Shown one piece after another: positions 34,210-41,918 of a stretch of 46,891 nucleotides of DNA (position 1 is the first letter of the stretch; every line of letters starts with the position of its first letter). The position numbers were made by a program, and so were the translations under genes. The notes beneath the pieces were generated by a model. The model was not told where the DNA came from. It saw nothing but the letters and a program-made list of their open reading frames with translations, and did no database searches. The stretch is from positions 1-46,891 of the forward strand of contig CAZOVB010000031.1 of the NCBI GenBank assembly GCA_964583095.1. Direction: 5' to 3'. This DNA is from CAZOVB01 sp964583095. Its GTDB lineage: Bacteria > Planctomycetota > Phycisphaerae > SM23-33.

Positions 34210-34527
34210 CTACGGCTGATAGCCGGCCAGGCCGGTTTTGCCCTTGCCGATGCGCTGAAGCTGCTGGCCCAGTTGCCTCTTGCTGTCGGCGAGCATGAGG
34301 CTAAGGGTCGTGCGGAGCCGGCCGATTTCGGCCACCAGGGCTTCCTGTCTGCCCGTGGCGGGTTGGGGCAGGTTCCGCGCCATCTCCAGAAGGGCCAACT
34401 GCTCCCGGCAGGAACTCTCGAAGTTCTCCAGATCGTCTCTCGAGACCATTTCGATCTGTTCTCGCAGGTTCTGCCCGATGGCCAGGAGGAGCTTTTCCGG
34501 GCAGGTGTCTTTTTGCTCCAGGGTCAT
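34210..34527 (-). CDS. Small helical protein, possible FlgN-like chaperone
   Basis: A 105-residue protein, all-helical and heptad-rich ('LREQIEMVSRDDLENFESSCREQLALLE'-like pattern, with 'LRTTLSLMLADSKRQL' following). Its first ATG (34527) touches the TGA of the preceding TPR gene, giving a TGATG junction with GGAGG upstream, so translation is coupled. Size, helix content and closing 'GLAGYQP' recall FlgN/FliT-type flagellar chaperones. The match is structural impression only; I am not confident. It is the last gene of a three-gene minus-strand operon after a glycosyltransferase and a TPR protein. Confidence 0.65.
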   Translation of the reverse strand: MTLEQKDTCPEKLLLAIGQNLREQIEMVSRDDLENFESSCREQLALLEMARNLPQPATGRQEALVAEIGRLRTTLSLMLADSKRQLGQQLQRIGKGKTGLAGYQP

Positions 34528-35153
34528 CACGCGACCTCCACGGTCTGGATCATGCTTTCGACCTTTTGGAGCAGTTGGACGGCTTCGGTCTTTTTCGGAT
34601 CGAGTCGCACCACGCGTCGCAGCAGATCGCGGGCCTTTTCGTATCGCCCTTCCTTGCCGTAGAGCGTGGCCAGGCAGAAGAGCACGGAGGAATCGTCTTC
34701 GTGCCCGTCGAGGTAGAGTTCCAGGTAGTAGATGATCTTGGCGAAGCTTCCCAGCTTGACCGATGTCTGGAAGAGCCCCAGCAGGGCCAGCATGTTGTCC
34801 GGATCCAACTCCAGGGCGCGGAGATACATGTCAAAGGCAGCGTTGTAGTCCTGGGTTTTCTGATAGGTCACAGCCAGTCCGGCGCAGGCCTGGGCACAGT
34901 CGTCCTTGATCTCCAGGGCTTTGTGAAGGGCGTCGGTGGCGACGGCAAGCTGGTTGGCCTGGACGGCCAGGAGCCCGAGTCCCAGCCAGGCCTCGTGCAG
35001 ATCGGGACGAGATTCGATGGCTTGTTTGTAGGTTCTGCCGGCGTCTTCGTACCTGCCCAGTTCGCTGTAGCAGTCGGCCATGTCCTTGAGCACGTGGTAG
35101 CGCTGTGCGGCCATCTCCGTAAGATTCGCCATCGTGAAAGGCTTGTTATACAC
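34527..35153 (-). CDS. TPR repeat protein
   Basis: A 208-residue cytoplasmic protein made of about five tetratricopeptide repeats. Repeat hallmarks include 'MADCYSELGRYEDAGRTYKQ', 'ALHKALEIKDDCAQACAGLA', 'DMYLRALELDPDNMLALLGL' and 'ARDLLRRVVRLDPKKTEAV'. The first ATG at 35153 lies eight bases inside the end of the upstream glycosyltransferase gene. The terminal codons overlap the small helical gene, so all three should be co-translated. Proteins of this kind mediate protein binding. In this operon it may position the glycosyltransferase or present its substrate, an inference from context only. Confidence 0.85.
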   Translation of the reverse strand: MYNKPFTMANLTEMAAQRYHVLKDMADCYSELGRYEDAGRTYKQAIESRPDLHEAWLGLGLLAVQANQLAVATDALHKALEIKDDCAQACAGLAVTYQKTQDYNAAFDMYLRALELDPDNMLALLGLFQTSVKLGSFAKIIYYLELYLDGHEDDSSVLFCLATLYGKEGRYEKARDLLRRVVRLDPKKTEAVQLLQKVESMIQTVEVA

Positions 35154-36738
35154 TGGGCACCTCGTAGGGGCGGAGGGTGTTTTCGGCCTTGCAGTACATA
35201 TCCAGCGCTTCGGAGTATCGGCCCATTCGCTTCAGGGCCATGGCCTGGAGGATCATGAAGTCCACGTTTTCGCTGCAGGCGTTCAGTTCTCGCAGCAGTT
35301 CCAGGGCCTGCTCGTCGCAGCAGCCGCCTTCCTTCATATAGCACCAGGCCGCCCGGGCCTTGGTGATCTGGTAATGACTTCCGGTGGTGGGGATGCGTTT
35401 GTAGAACTCGCCGGCCTGGGCGAAGCGGTCCTGCTCGATGAGTTTGTCGGCCTTTCGCATCTGCTCATCGAAGTAGAAGGGCCCCTCGGTGATCTTGACG
35501 TCCTTGAGGCGGATTTTCCCGGCCTGTATCGACCTCCAGACCGACGTGTGGGGATGGGACTTTCGGGCGTGGCGGAGTTCATCGGCCCGGACCAGCGCCG
35601 CCCGCCTCCGCTTGCGGCTGGGCATGTGATAGCCCACGCCGGCTTCTTCGTCGTGCATCAGCGCCCAGATCTGTGGCTCGATCCATTGCGTCGGGGCCGG
35701 GTAGCGATCCGAAACCACCGCGGCCAGGTCGCCTTGGCAGACCTCCAGGCAGGCATCGATCCGTTGGCCTGTCGAGGCGTTGGGGGGTACTTCCACAAAC
35801 GACATGGCCGGATAGTCGATATCGCATCGGGCAATATCCTCCCGGCAAAGGGGGATGTAGATCAGGTAAGGAAACAGCGTGTGCGAGAGCATCTGGCTGA
35901 GGCAACTGAGCGACTCGGGGTTGGGCTGATCCATCAGGTAGAAGATGGAGGTATCCTTCCATCGAAGCCAGGGCTTCTCGGGCCGGGCCCAGCAGAGGTA
36001 CCGACACTGCTGCTGGTATTGCTCCTGGTCGCGGCGGCCCTTGTCGCTGATACGGTCCGAGGCGTTCTTGTTGACCTGCACGAAGAACTCGCCGGTAACC
36101 TCCGGCACGTGATGCAGGTCGGTGTAAAAGGAGATCCGCCGGGCATAGTCCCAGTCGATCATCACGGTGAGGTCTTCGTTGTAGGGACCCACCCGGTCGT
36201 AGAGGTCGGTCCGATGAATGGTCGAGCCGCCCGGGGCGCAGTTGAACTGCATCATGAACCAGGGGGAGTAATCCCGGCTGACCATGTGCATCTTGCCCAG
36301 AACGCTGCGCTGCCCGTCGGGCTTCATATGGGCTGCGACGCCGTAGAGATCGCTGTAGGCGGCCTGGCAGTCGCTGTCACCTTCCAGGGCTTCAATCTGT
36401 TTGCGGACATGGAAGGGGTAATGCAGGTCGTCGTCGTCGAGATACGCCACATACTTGCCACGGGCGTACTGGAAAGCTTCGTTGTACGAGTAGCACTTGC
36501 CGCGGTTTTCCGCCCGGTCGATGAACTCCAATCGATCGTCGTCGAACAGCTCGATCGTCTCGCGGGCTTCCTGCCCGCCGTCGCGGACGACGATCACCTG
36601 AAGGTTCCGGTAGTCCTGGGCCAGCGCGCTGGCGATGGCCGTCTGGAGCAGCCTGGGCCGGTTGTAGGTCGAGATGATGTACGAAACCAGCGGTCCCTGT
36701 CTGCTCTCGGGATCGGGGCGGTTGGGTATGTGGATCAT
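35146..36738 (-). CDS. Family 2 glycosyltransferase with C-terminal TPR-like helices
   Basis: A 530-residue glycosyltransferase of the GT-A fold. Residues ~17-250 contain 'SYIISTYNRPRLLQTAIAS' (nucleotide-binding start), 'VIVVRDGG', and a metal-binding acidic run D101-D104 in 'YLDDDDLHYP'. 'EDLTVMIDWDYARRISF' matches the acceptor-side acidic region. After ~260 there is a second domain, and the last ~120 residues are helical with TPR-like pairs ('ILQAMALKRMGRYSEALDM'). No membrane helix or signal is visible, so the protein is cytoplasmic. It heads a tight operon with the TPR gene and the small helical gene. Surface-structure or flagellin glycosylation is possible, but the acceptor is not evident. 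Confidence 0.88.
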   Translation of the reverse strand: MIHIPNRPDPESRQGPLVSYIISTYNRPRLLQTAIASALAQDYRNLQVIVVRDGGQEARETIELFDDDRLEFIDRAENRGKCYSYNEAFQYARGKYVAYLDDDDLHYPFHVRKQIEALEGDSDCQAAYSDLYGVAAHMKPDGQRSVLGKMHMVSRDYSPWFMMQFNCAPGGSTIHRTDLYDRVGPYNEDLTVMIDWDYARRISFYTDLHHVPEVTGEFFVQVNKNASDRISDKGRRDQEQYQQQCRYLCWARPEKPWLRWKDTSIFYLMDQPNPESLSCLSQMLSHTLFPYLIYIPLCREDIARCDIDYPAMSFVEVPPNASTGQRIDACLEVCQGDLAAVVSDRYPAPTQWIEPQIWALMHDEEAGVGYHMPSRKRRRAALVRADELRHARKSHPHTSVWRSIQAGKIRLKDVKITEGPFYFDEQMRKADKLIEQDRFAQAGEFYKRIPTTGSHYQITKARAAWCYMKEGGCCDEQALELLRELNACSENVDFMILQAMALKRMGRYSEALDMYCKAENTLRPYEVPSV

Positions 36739-37071
36739 AAGCTGCGGTCTCTCGCGTATCTCTTGGTCGAGCGGGTATCCTTATTGACGCTTCCGCAGGA
36801 GGGATCTTTAGCGATTGGCCTTGGCCCTCGGCCTGGAAGGCTGTCCTGGCTGCCGGGCCGTCCTGCTTGCCCGGAAGAGTTGCAAACCCCGTGCCGAAAC
36901 CGGATTCAGCTGAAAATGCCCCGCTCATTCAAGACAGGTACACTCGAAAGTTGTGTTCCAAGAGAAGTTTACGTGAATCACGGTTCCCCGGAGTCAATCG
37001 AGATGATCGCTGGGGGCCCCTGCGGGCGGCGCGCAAAAGTCAGGCGCACCGGACCGCGTCCGCATGGAAAA
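36739..37071. other. Intergenic region between recJ end and glycosyltransferase start
   Basis: This 333-base stretch must contain the promoter for the minus-strand glycosyltransferase operon, but I cannot identify a convincing -35/-10 pair. No gene, repeat or terminator with a T-tract is evident. Confidence 0.45.
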
Positions 37072-38820
37072 TCACCACTGGACGTCCAGGAGTCTGAGCT
37101 CCACGCTCGTCCGGCCGTTGAAGTGGTTCAGGACCGGCTCGGCGGCAACGTCCACCTCCACGATCCCCGCCAGGTGGTCGGCCAGGTCTCCCATGCCGAA
37201 CCCCACCCCGCGGATTCGCGCGCCCTGCTGGCCCAGGACCAGCGATGCGGTCTGACCGCTTCGGCCGATTCGACGCGCAGGCTGGAGCAGCCTGCACCCC
37301 CGCAGGGCCACCACCGGATGCGGATTGCCCTGGCCAAACGGGGCCATCTGGTGGATCTTCTCCACCGTGGGGTAGTTCAGATCCTTCAGGGAACACTCCG
37401 CATGGATATCCAGCGTGGCCGACGGAACCTTCTTCGCCCAGTGCCGGCGTGCCCAGTCGGCCAGGGCTTCGCTGAGAGCATCGAGATGATCGGTATGGAT
37501 GGTCAGTCCGCCGGCCATGGCGTGCCCGCCGAAGTTCTCCAGCAGATCCTCGCACGATGCCAGAGCATCGCGCATGTGGAAGCCGGGAACGCTTCGACCC
37601 GAGCCCCTGGCCAGGTCCTGGCCGTTTCGGGAAATCACGATCGCCGGCTTGCCGAAGCGATCCACCAGCCGCGCAGCGACGATACCCACGACGCCCGCAT
37701 GCCAGTCTTCCCCGGCCAGGACGATCACCGGGCAGTCCTGGCTGTCCATGCCCCGCTGGGTGATCTGTTCGATGGCCTGTGCTGTGACCTCCCGCTCCAC
37801 CTTGCGGCGCTGGAGGTTCTGCTGCGTCAGGTAGGCTGCGATCTCCCCGGCCCGTTGGGCGGGGGGGTTGGTCAGAAGCTCCACGGCCAGTCGGGCATGG
37901 CCCATGCGCCCGCAGGCGTTGAGTCGGGGGGCAAGCTTGAAGGCGACGTCGTAGGAGTCCAGGCCTTTGCCGGTGAGGCTGGAGGTATCCAGCAGGGCCC
38001 GCAGGCCTCGGTGGTCGGTTGCGGCCAAGCCCCGCAGGCCGTAGGCGGCCAGGGCCCGGTTTTCGCCCAGAAGGTCCACCACGTCGGCGATGGTTCCCAG
38101 CCCGGCCAGCGTTGTGGCCTCCAGGAGGAACCGGCGCATCTTTTCGTCGACTTTCTTCTCTCCGCAGACGGCCCGGGAAAGCTGCCAGGCGAGCTTGAAT
38201 GCTGCGCCCGCTCCGCACAGGGCCTGATTGGGATACGGACTGTCCCCCACGGCCGGGTGCACCACCGCCTGGGCCTGGGGCAATTCTTCTCCCGGTGCGT
38301 GGTGATCGGTGACGATTACATCCATCCCCAGCTCTCCGGCCCGCTGCAGGGGCTCCAGGGCAGTGATCCCGCAGTCGACGGTGATCAGCAGATCGGCCCC
38401 GCGTTTGGCAATCTGTTCGATGGCCTGGAGATTCACCCCGTAGCCTTCCTCCAGGCGGTGGGGGACATAGTAGTCCACCTTGCCCCCGAGCATCTTGATG
38501 CACGCATCGAGAATCGCAACGGCCGTCATCCCGTCCACGTCGTAATCTCCGTAGATTACGATCCTTTCGCCGCTCTCCAGTCCCCGGGCAATGCGTCGCG
38601 CGGCGGCTTCACAGCCGGGAAGCGTCGAGGGGTCGTGGAGGTGGGTAAGCTTCGGGCGGAAGAAATCCCCGGCCTCTTCGGGCTGGCGAATCCCTCGCTG
38701 GGCCAGCAGGGCTGCAAGCAGCGGCGTGACTCGCAGACGACGCGCCGCATCCGTCAGGCCCGGCTCAGCGGGCTGGACATTCCATGTTCGAGATTTGGGC
38801 ATCCATGCAGTTGTCGCCAT
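37072..38820 (-). CDS. recJ: Single-stranded-DNA-specific exonuclease RecJ
   Basis: A 5'-3' single-strand exonuclease of 582 residues used in recombination and mismatch repair. The DHH phosphoesterase motifs are intact: 'YGDYDVDGM' (D92, D94, D96), 'VDCGI' (D149) and 'VTDHHAPGEEL' (D172, H173, H174). Motif IV-V follows ('APRLNACGRMGHARLAVELL'). The DHHA1 part has 'WHAGVVGIVAARL' and 'RGSGRSVPGFHMRDAL' and 'GGHAMAGGL'. The C-terminal OB-fold is present. The start at 38820 follows GAGG. A 650-residue reading from 39024 would add a low-complexity leader that overlaps the 3D-domain gene in the same orientation, so I rejected it. RecJ is normally essential-like housekeeping. Confidence 0.95.
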   Translation of the reverse strand: MATTAWMPKSRTWNVQPAEPGLTDAARRLRVTPLLAALLAQRGIRQPEEAGDFFRPKLTHLHDPSTLPGCEAAARRIARGLESGERIVIYGDYDVDGMTAVAILDACIKMLGGKVDYYVPHRLEEGYGVNLQAIEQIAKRGADLLITVDCGITALEPLQRAGELGMDVIVTDHHAPGEELPQAQAVVHPAVGDSPYPNQALCGAGAAFKLAWQLSRAVCGEKKVDEKMRRFLLEATTLAGLGTIADVVDLLGENRALAAYGLRGLAATDHRGLRALLDTSSLTGKGLDSYDVAFKLAPRLNACGRMGHARLAVELLTNPPAQRAGEIAAYLTQQNLQRRKVEREVTAQAIEQITQRGMDSQDCPVIVLAGEDWHAGVVGIVAARLVDRFGKPAIVISRNGQDLARGSGRSVPGFHMRDALASCEDLLENFGGHAMAGGLTIHTDHLDALSEALADWARRHWAKKVPSATLDIHAECSLKDLNYPTVEKIHQMAPFGQGNPHPVVALRGCRLLQPARRIGRSGQTASLVLGQQGARIRGVGFGMGDLADHLAGIVEVDVAAEPVLNHFNGRTSVELRLLDVQW

Positions 38821-38978
38821 CTCGCCTCGCGTTGATGGATCAGAGGAGAGTATAGCAGATTCGACCGGCCCTGTCTGCCTTCCAGCGAGGATTTGCCCTG
38901 CCGAAAGTCCTTCCTCGCATCGCAATGCTTCTGTGAAAACCCAGAAGATCCCATCGCTCAACCAGGCGGCCGCCAGGG

Positions 38979-39680
38979 CTACCGGGGCATCTCGATTTCC
39001 ACGTCCAGGTACTGCACTGCCCACTCCTTGGCGACATGGTGGGACAGGAAGAAGACATCGAGCCGATGGCCGTAAATCTGTCCGCCGCGGTCCAGGACTG
39101 GCACGGCGACTGCCTCATGATAACCCGGCACGCGGATCTTCGCCCCGAAGGGAACCCACTTGGGGGCGGCCACGAAACGGGCACCGTTGGTCCAGATGGG
39201 TTTGCCGCTGGCGGTCTTGCCGTCGGCAAATTTTCCGCAGCATCGCCTGCAGGGGCAGTAGGCGGTCACGCGCATCTTCAGGCGGATGATCCGCGGCGAG
39301 GCCGGCGACGGCGCTTCGGGGGCAGCAGCGGGTGCGGAAGAAGCATCTGCCGGCGGAATCTCGCGGACCGGACCCTTGGCCGGGGTATCGTTTTGCCGGC
39401 GTGGAGCTTCGTTCCGGGCCTCTGTGCGGCCTGGACCGGGGGCGCTGACCACGGCCAGCGTCGTCCGAGGGGGAGCCGGGATCGGCTCTCGGCCTGAAAC
39501 GGTATCGGCGAAGGCAGAACGATTCTGAATTACAAGCATGGCGGCGGGCGTCAAGAGCCCGATCCCCAGAACAAGACCGATGATGAATCCCCGCAGGCGA
39601 AAACTGCGCCGTCCCTGGCACGCGGGAACCTTCCATGTTCCGTTCAGCATCGGCCGCATTTCACGGCCTATGTCTGACAT
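38979..39680 (-). CDS. Membrane-anchored 3D (double-psi barrel) domain protein
   Basis: A 233-residue envelope protein. A basic cytoplasmic tail is followed by one membrane helix (~31-51, 'GFIIGLVLGIGLLTPAAML'). A Pro/Ala-rich linker of ~75 residues follows. The C-terminal ~100 residues form a 3D domain: 'MRVTAYCPCRRCCGKFADGK', 'TNGARFVAAPKWVPFGAKI' and 'PVLDRGGQIYGHRLDVFF'. The three conserved aspartates of the family (as in MltA and the resuscitation-promoting-factor-associated YuiC/YabE class) are present at the end. It is likely to cut or bind peptidoglycan in the periplasm. 158 bases separate it from recJ downstream. The region upstream contains an unusual nested structure (39855-39925). 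Confidence 0.87.
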   Translation of the reverse strand: MSDIGREMRPMLNGTWKVPACQGRRSFRLRGFIIGLVLGIGLLTPAAMLVIQNRSAFADTVSGREPIPAPPRTTLAVVSAPGPGRTEARNEAPRRQNDTPAKGPVREIPPADASSAPAAAPEAPSPASPRIIRLKMRVTAYCPCRRCCGKFADGKTASGKPIWTNGARFVAAPKWVPFGAKIRVPGYHEAVAVPVLDRGGQIYGHRLDVFFLSHHVAKEWAVQYLDVEIEMPR

Positions 39681-39854
39681 TGGTTTTCTCCGGTCGCGCC
39701 TCGTTTTTGATAACAGCGCAGAAGCGTTACAATACCCGCCCCCGCCCAGACGGACAAGTGGTTTTCAGCCAAACGCGGCGTTTTTATCTGCCTGGCCGAT
39801 TTGCCTCAGGGCTGGGACGTAATGTAGTGTAGATACGCAGTCCGGATGAGAATC

Positions 39855-39925
39855 CTGCCTCCCCCGGATGGGTATTTCTCTACCCAGCCCTCGCCCGGGG
39901 GCACTCCGGATGTACTCTGAGGCAG
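39855..39925. other. Nested inverted repeats, possible structured RNA
   Basis: Three nested helices can form. P1 is CTGCCTC (39855-39861) with GAGGCAG (39919-39925). P2 is CCCCGG (39862-39867) with CCGGGG (39895-39900). P3 is TGGGTA (39869-39874) with TACCCA (39881-39886), closed by TTTCTC. Stacked helices and a single-stranded junction (39901-39918) resemble a folded RNA element. Either strand could be transcribed: the minus strand would place it in the leader of the 3D-domain gene. I checked for the ydaO-type c-di-AMP consensus, which often precedes such genes, and do not see it. Confidence 0.4.
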
Positions 39926-40033
39926 AAAAACGGGAAAAACAGGGCTTGAAGGTGGGCAAAATGATAGCGTCTACAGGATTTTGTCCTTTATGTAATCATC
40001 CTGAAATTAAACGGTTAAGATAATGATCGTCAG

Positions 40034-40061
40034 ATCGACATGTTTTGGCCATTTTGTCGAT
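40034..40061. promoter_or_regulatory. Operator-like palindrome before PEP-CTERM gene
   Basis: The 7-bp arms ATCGACA (40034-40040) and TGTCGAT (40055-40061) flank a centre containing TGGCCA. GTTTTGGCCATTT occurs at 40042-40054 inside it and again at 40066-40078, a 24-base period. The palindrome abuts the -35 box. Confidence 0.5.
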
Positions 40062-40089
40062 TGACGTTTTGGCCATTTGAGCATAGCAT
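40061..40089 (+). promoter_or_regulatory. Sigma70-type promoter for second PEP-CTERM gene
   Basis: TTGACG (40061-40066), a 17-base spacer, and TAGCAT (40084-40089): five and four consensus matches with ideal spacing. It gives a leader of ~120 bases before the GTG at 40216. Confidence 0.6.
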
Positions 40090-40215
40090 TACAAGAACCT
40101 TACCCAAGAGAGGAATGGGTCCAAGAGACTGCTGTGCAAGGGGTACCGCAGTCAACCACAACCCACCTGCCGCCCGACGACGAGCGGGCACAACAAAAGG
40201 ACACGGGAGGATATC

Positions 40216-40980
40216 GTGAAGAAAATCGCAATCAGTTTGCTGGCCGTTGCGGCCATGAGTCAGATGGCCCTGGCCACCAGTATCACAGCCAAGTACAAGG
40301 GCGTAAACAGTGCCGGCAGAAAGGCCGTGCATATCTACCACCCCAACGCGGAAGGCTTCGGTTCCGTGCATAGCCATGTCTATGCCGGGGAGAGTACCTT
40401 CCAGCTTCTCAGCGTTTCCCCGGATGGCAGCGCCATGGACTTTGCCCTGGATCACCTCGAAAACCCCATCCGTCACGCCTACTGCGTGGATGTTTTCGAG
40501 CAGATCCACGCCAACACCACCCACACCTGGGACATTGTTCCGCTGCCTGAGGCGCCTCTGGCCGCAGCCATGGGCCAGCACCGGGCCCTGCAGTTGATGT
40601 GGCTCTACACCAACGCGCTGCCCGACCCCACGGCCAATTACAGCGCTGCCTGGCAGCTTCAGTTGGCTATCTGGGAAGTTGCCACCGAGACCGGCGATGT
40701 CCTGGATCTGAGCGATGGCGGATTCTACACCACCGCCTCGGCCGGAACCGCCCAGACATGGCTCGACACGCTCAACACCCTCAGCCAGGAAGACCTGGAA
40801 GAGATGACACTCAACTACTCGGTCGGTCTGGTCAACAACGGTGCGCAGGATTTCGTCGTGAGCTTCGACATCCCCAATCCGCCCCCGCCGCCCAGCGTCC
40901 CCGAGCCGATGACCATGATGACCGCGGGCCTGGCCCTGGCCGGTATCGGCCGCTACGTCCGCAAGCGTCGCAGTGCCTGA
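40216..40980 (+). CDS. PEP-CTERM sorting-domain secreted protein
   Basis: A 254-residue secreted protein. Translation starts at GTG 40216, five bases after GGGAGG (40205-40210), and opens a signal peptide (MKKIAISLLAVAAMSQMALA). The mature part includes 'HAYCVDVFEQIHANTTHTWD' and 'AAWQLQLAIWEVATET', features that recall the thioester/TQXA-like or cohesin-adjacent surface domains seen in PEP-CTERM proteins, but I do not name one. A Pro-rich linker leads to the sorting tail: VPEP, hydrophobic helix, 'RKRRSA'. It probably is cut and anchored by an exosortase encoded elsewhere. A strong hairpin terminator follows. Regulation by the palindrome-promoter pair upstream is likely. Confidence 0.86.
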   Translation: MKKIAISLLAVAAMSQMALATSITAKYKGVNSAGRKAVHIYHPNAEGFGSVHSHVYAGESTFQLLSVSPDGSAMDFALDHLENPIRHAYCVDVFEQIHANTTHTWDIVPLPEAPLAAAMGQHRALQLMWLYTNALPDPTANYSAAWQLQLAIWEVATETGDVLDLSDGGFYTTASAGTAQTWLDTLNTLSQEDLEEMTLNYSVGLVNNGAQDFVVSFDIPNPPPPPSVPEPMTMMTAGLALAGIGRYVRKRRSA

Positions 40981-41029
40981 ACCCCAGCTTCGGCCCGGTA
41001 AACCCCGGTCGATGATTCCAAGCAGGAAC

Positions 41030-41068
41030 GCGGGAGCCGGAAATCACTTTCCGGCTCCCGCTTTGTCT
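41030..41068. terminator. Intrinsic terminator
   Basis: GCGGGAGCCGGAAA (41030-41043) and TTTCCGGCTCCCGC (41048-41061) form a perfect 14-bp stem with loop TCAC. TTTGTCTT follows. It lies between the PEP-CTERM gene and the convergent hydrolase gene. Confidence 0.92.
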
Positions 41069-41105
41069 TGAGCAGAAAGATTGTAATTCCCATTCGCCCG
41101 GCGAC

Positions 41106-41735
41106 TCAGAGTTCTATCGATTCGCCCGGCCTGAGCAGTTTGCCCGCCGGAGCCGAGGCCTGTACGAATCTCTGGGCATCGGCCTCGCTGCCCACAATGT
41201 CTCCCCAGTGATAGGGAATCGCCATCTTCGGGCCGATCGCCTTGACAGCCCTGGCTGCCTGGTTGGCATCGAGCGTATACGTGCCTCCCACCGGAAGCAG
41301 GGCCACGTCGATATCTGAAAGGTCGTTCATCTCCGGGATCAGATCGGTGTCGCCGGCGTAGTAGATGCGGGTTCTGTCCAGCGTGAAGACCGCTCCGACC
41401 CAGTTGTTCTGCTGCGGATGGAAGTTCTTGCCGATGTTGTACGCGGCGACGGCCTCAACCTGGATGTCCTTCACATAGGCCGATTCCCCCGGCGTGACCG
41501 CGTTGGCTGCATGAAGCTGGGCGATCGTCTCGGCAGGAGCTACGATCGCCGTGTCCGCCTTGGAGATCTTTCGGATATCGGCCGGGCTGCAGTGGTCGTA
41601 GTGGCTGTGGGAGACGAAGATCACATCCGCATCGCCTTGGGGATCTTCCAGCTTCCAGGGGTCGATATACAGGACCCCCTCGTTGCCCCGGATCCGAAAA
41701 CTGGCATGGTGAATCCACTCAAGCTGCAAACCCAT
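41106..41735 (-). CDS. Metallo-beta-lactamase fold hydrolase (UPF0173-like)
   Basis: A 209-residue cytoplasmic metal-dependent hydrolase. The start at 41735 (MGLQLEWIHHASFRI) follows AAAGGA; a longer start at 41780 adds 15 unconserved residues. The metal motif HxHxDH is present as 'VSHSHYDHC'. 'IYYAGDTDLIPEM' supplies the bridging aspartate, and 'AIPYHWGD' the last histidine. The compact size and 'WIHHASFRIRG' opening match the UPF0173/YtkL group, related to lactonase UlaG. The substrate of this group is mostly unknown. It is divergent from the ISC operon with ~180 bases between. Confidence 0.88.
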   Translation of the reverse strand: MGLQLEWIHHASFRIRGNEGVLYIDPWKLEDPQGDADVIFVSHSHYDHCSPADIRKISKADTAIVAPAETIAQLHAANAVTPGESAYVKDIQVEAVAAYNIGKNFHPQQNNWVGAVFTLDRTRIYYAGDTDLIPEMNDLSDIDVALLPVGGTYTLDANQAARAVKAIGPKMAIPYHWGDIVGSEADAQRFVQASAPAGKLLRPGESIEL

Positions 41736-41858
41736 TGTCGCGTCCTTTCGTTCTTCTCCGGTCAGATACGCACCACACAAACCATTCTAGGATACCTACG
41801 CAAATGCCCGATACAACACCCCGAGAAGAAAATCGCACACCCGAAGTCCTCTTTTGGC

Positions 41859-41887
41859 TGGAAATGGTACCTCCAAGGGCCTATATT
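41859..41887 (+). promoter_or_regulatory. Candidate promoter of the ISC operon
   Basis: TGGAAA and TATATT with a 17-base spacer lie 31 bases before iscR. The interval to the start codon is AT-rich for this genome. An IscR-type regulator would be expected to bind here, but no clear box is seen. Confidence 0.35.
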
Positions 41888-41918
41888 GTCATAAACGGTA
41901 TTTCCGAGAGGTTTACTG

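Larger units (their letters stand above)
39681..40215. other. Long divergent intergenic region with structured and regulatory elements
   Basis: This 535-base region lies between the 3D-domain gene (minus) and the second PEP-CTERM gene (plus). It contains a nested set of inverted repeats (39855-39925), an operator-like palindrome (40034-40061) and a probable promoter (40061-40089). No coding frame in it has a plausible start. Confidence 0.6.

Noticed and set aside
34190..34215. CCGTAG/CTACGG repeat between pseudogene and small helical gene
   Set aside because: The arms are short, the loop is 14 bases and there is no T-tract, so a terminator call is not justified.
35134..38835. Antisense open frame of 1233 codons across the glycosyltransferase and recJ
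   Set aside because: The opposite strand encodes clear glycosyltransferase and RecJ motifs. The antisense frame has no domain and crosses an intergenic gap.
39681..40000. Classical ydaO/yuaA c-di-AMP riboswitch
   Set aside because: The gene context fits, but the conserved core sequences of that riboswitch are not visible on the minus strand. Kept only as an unassigned structured element.
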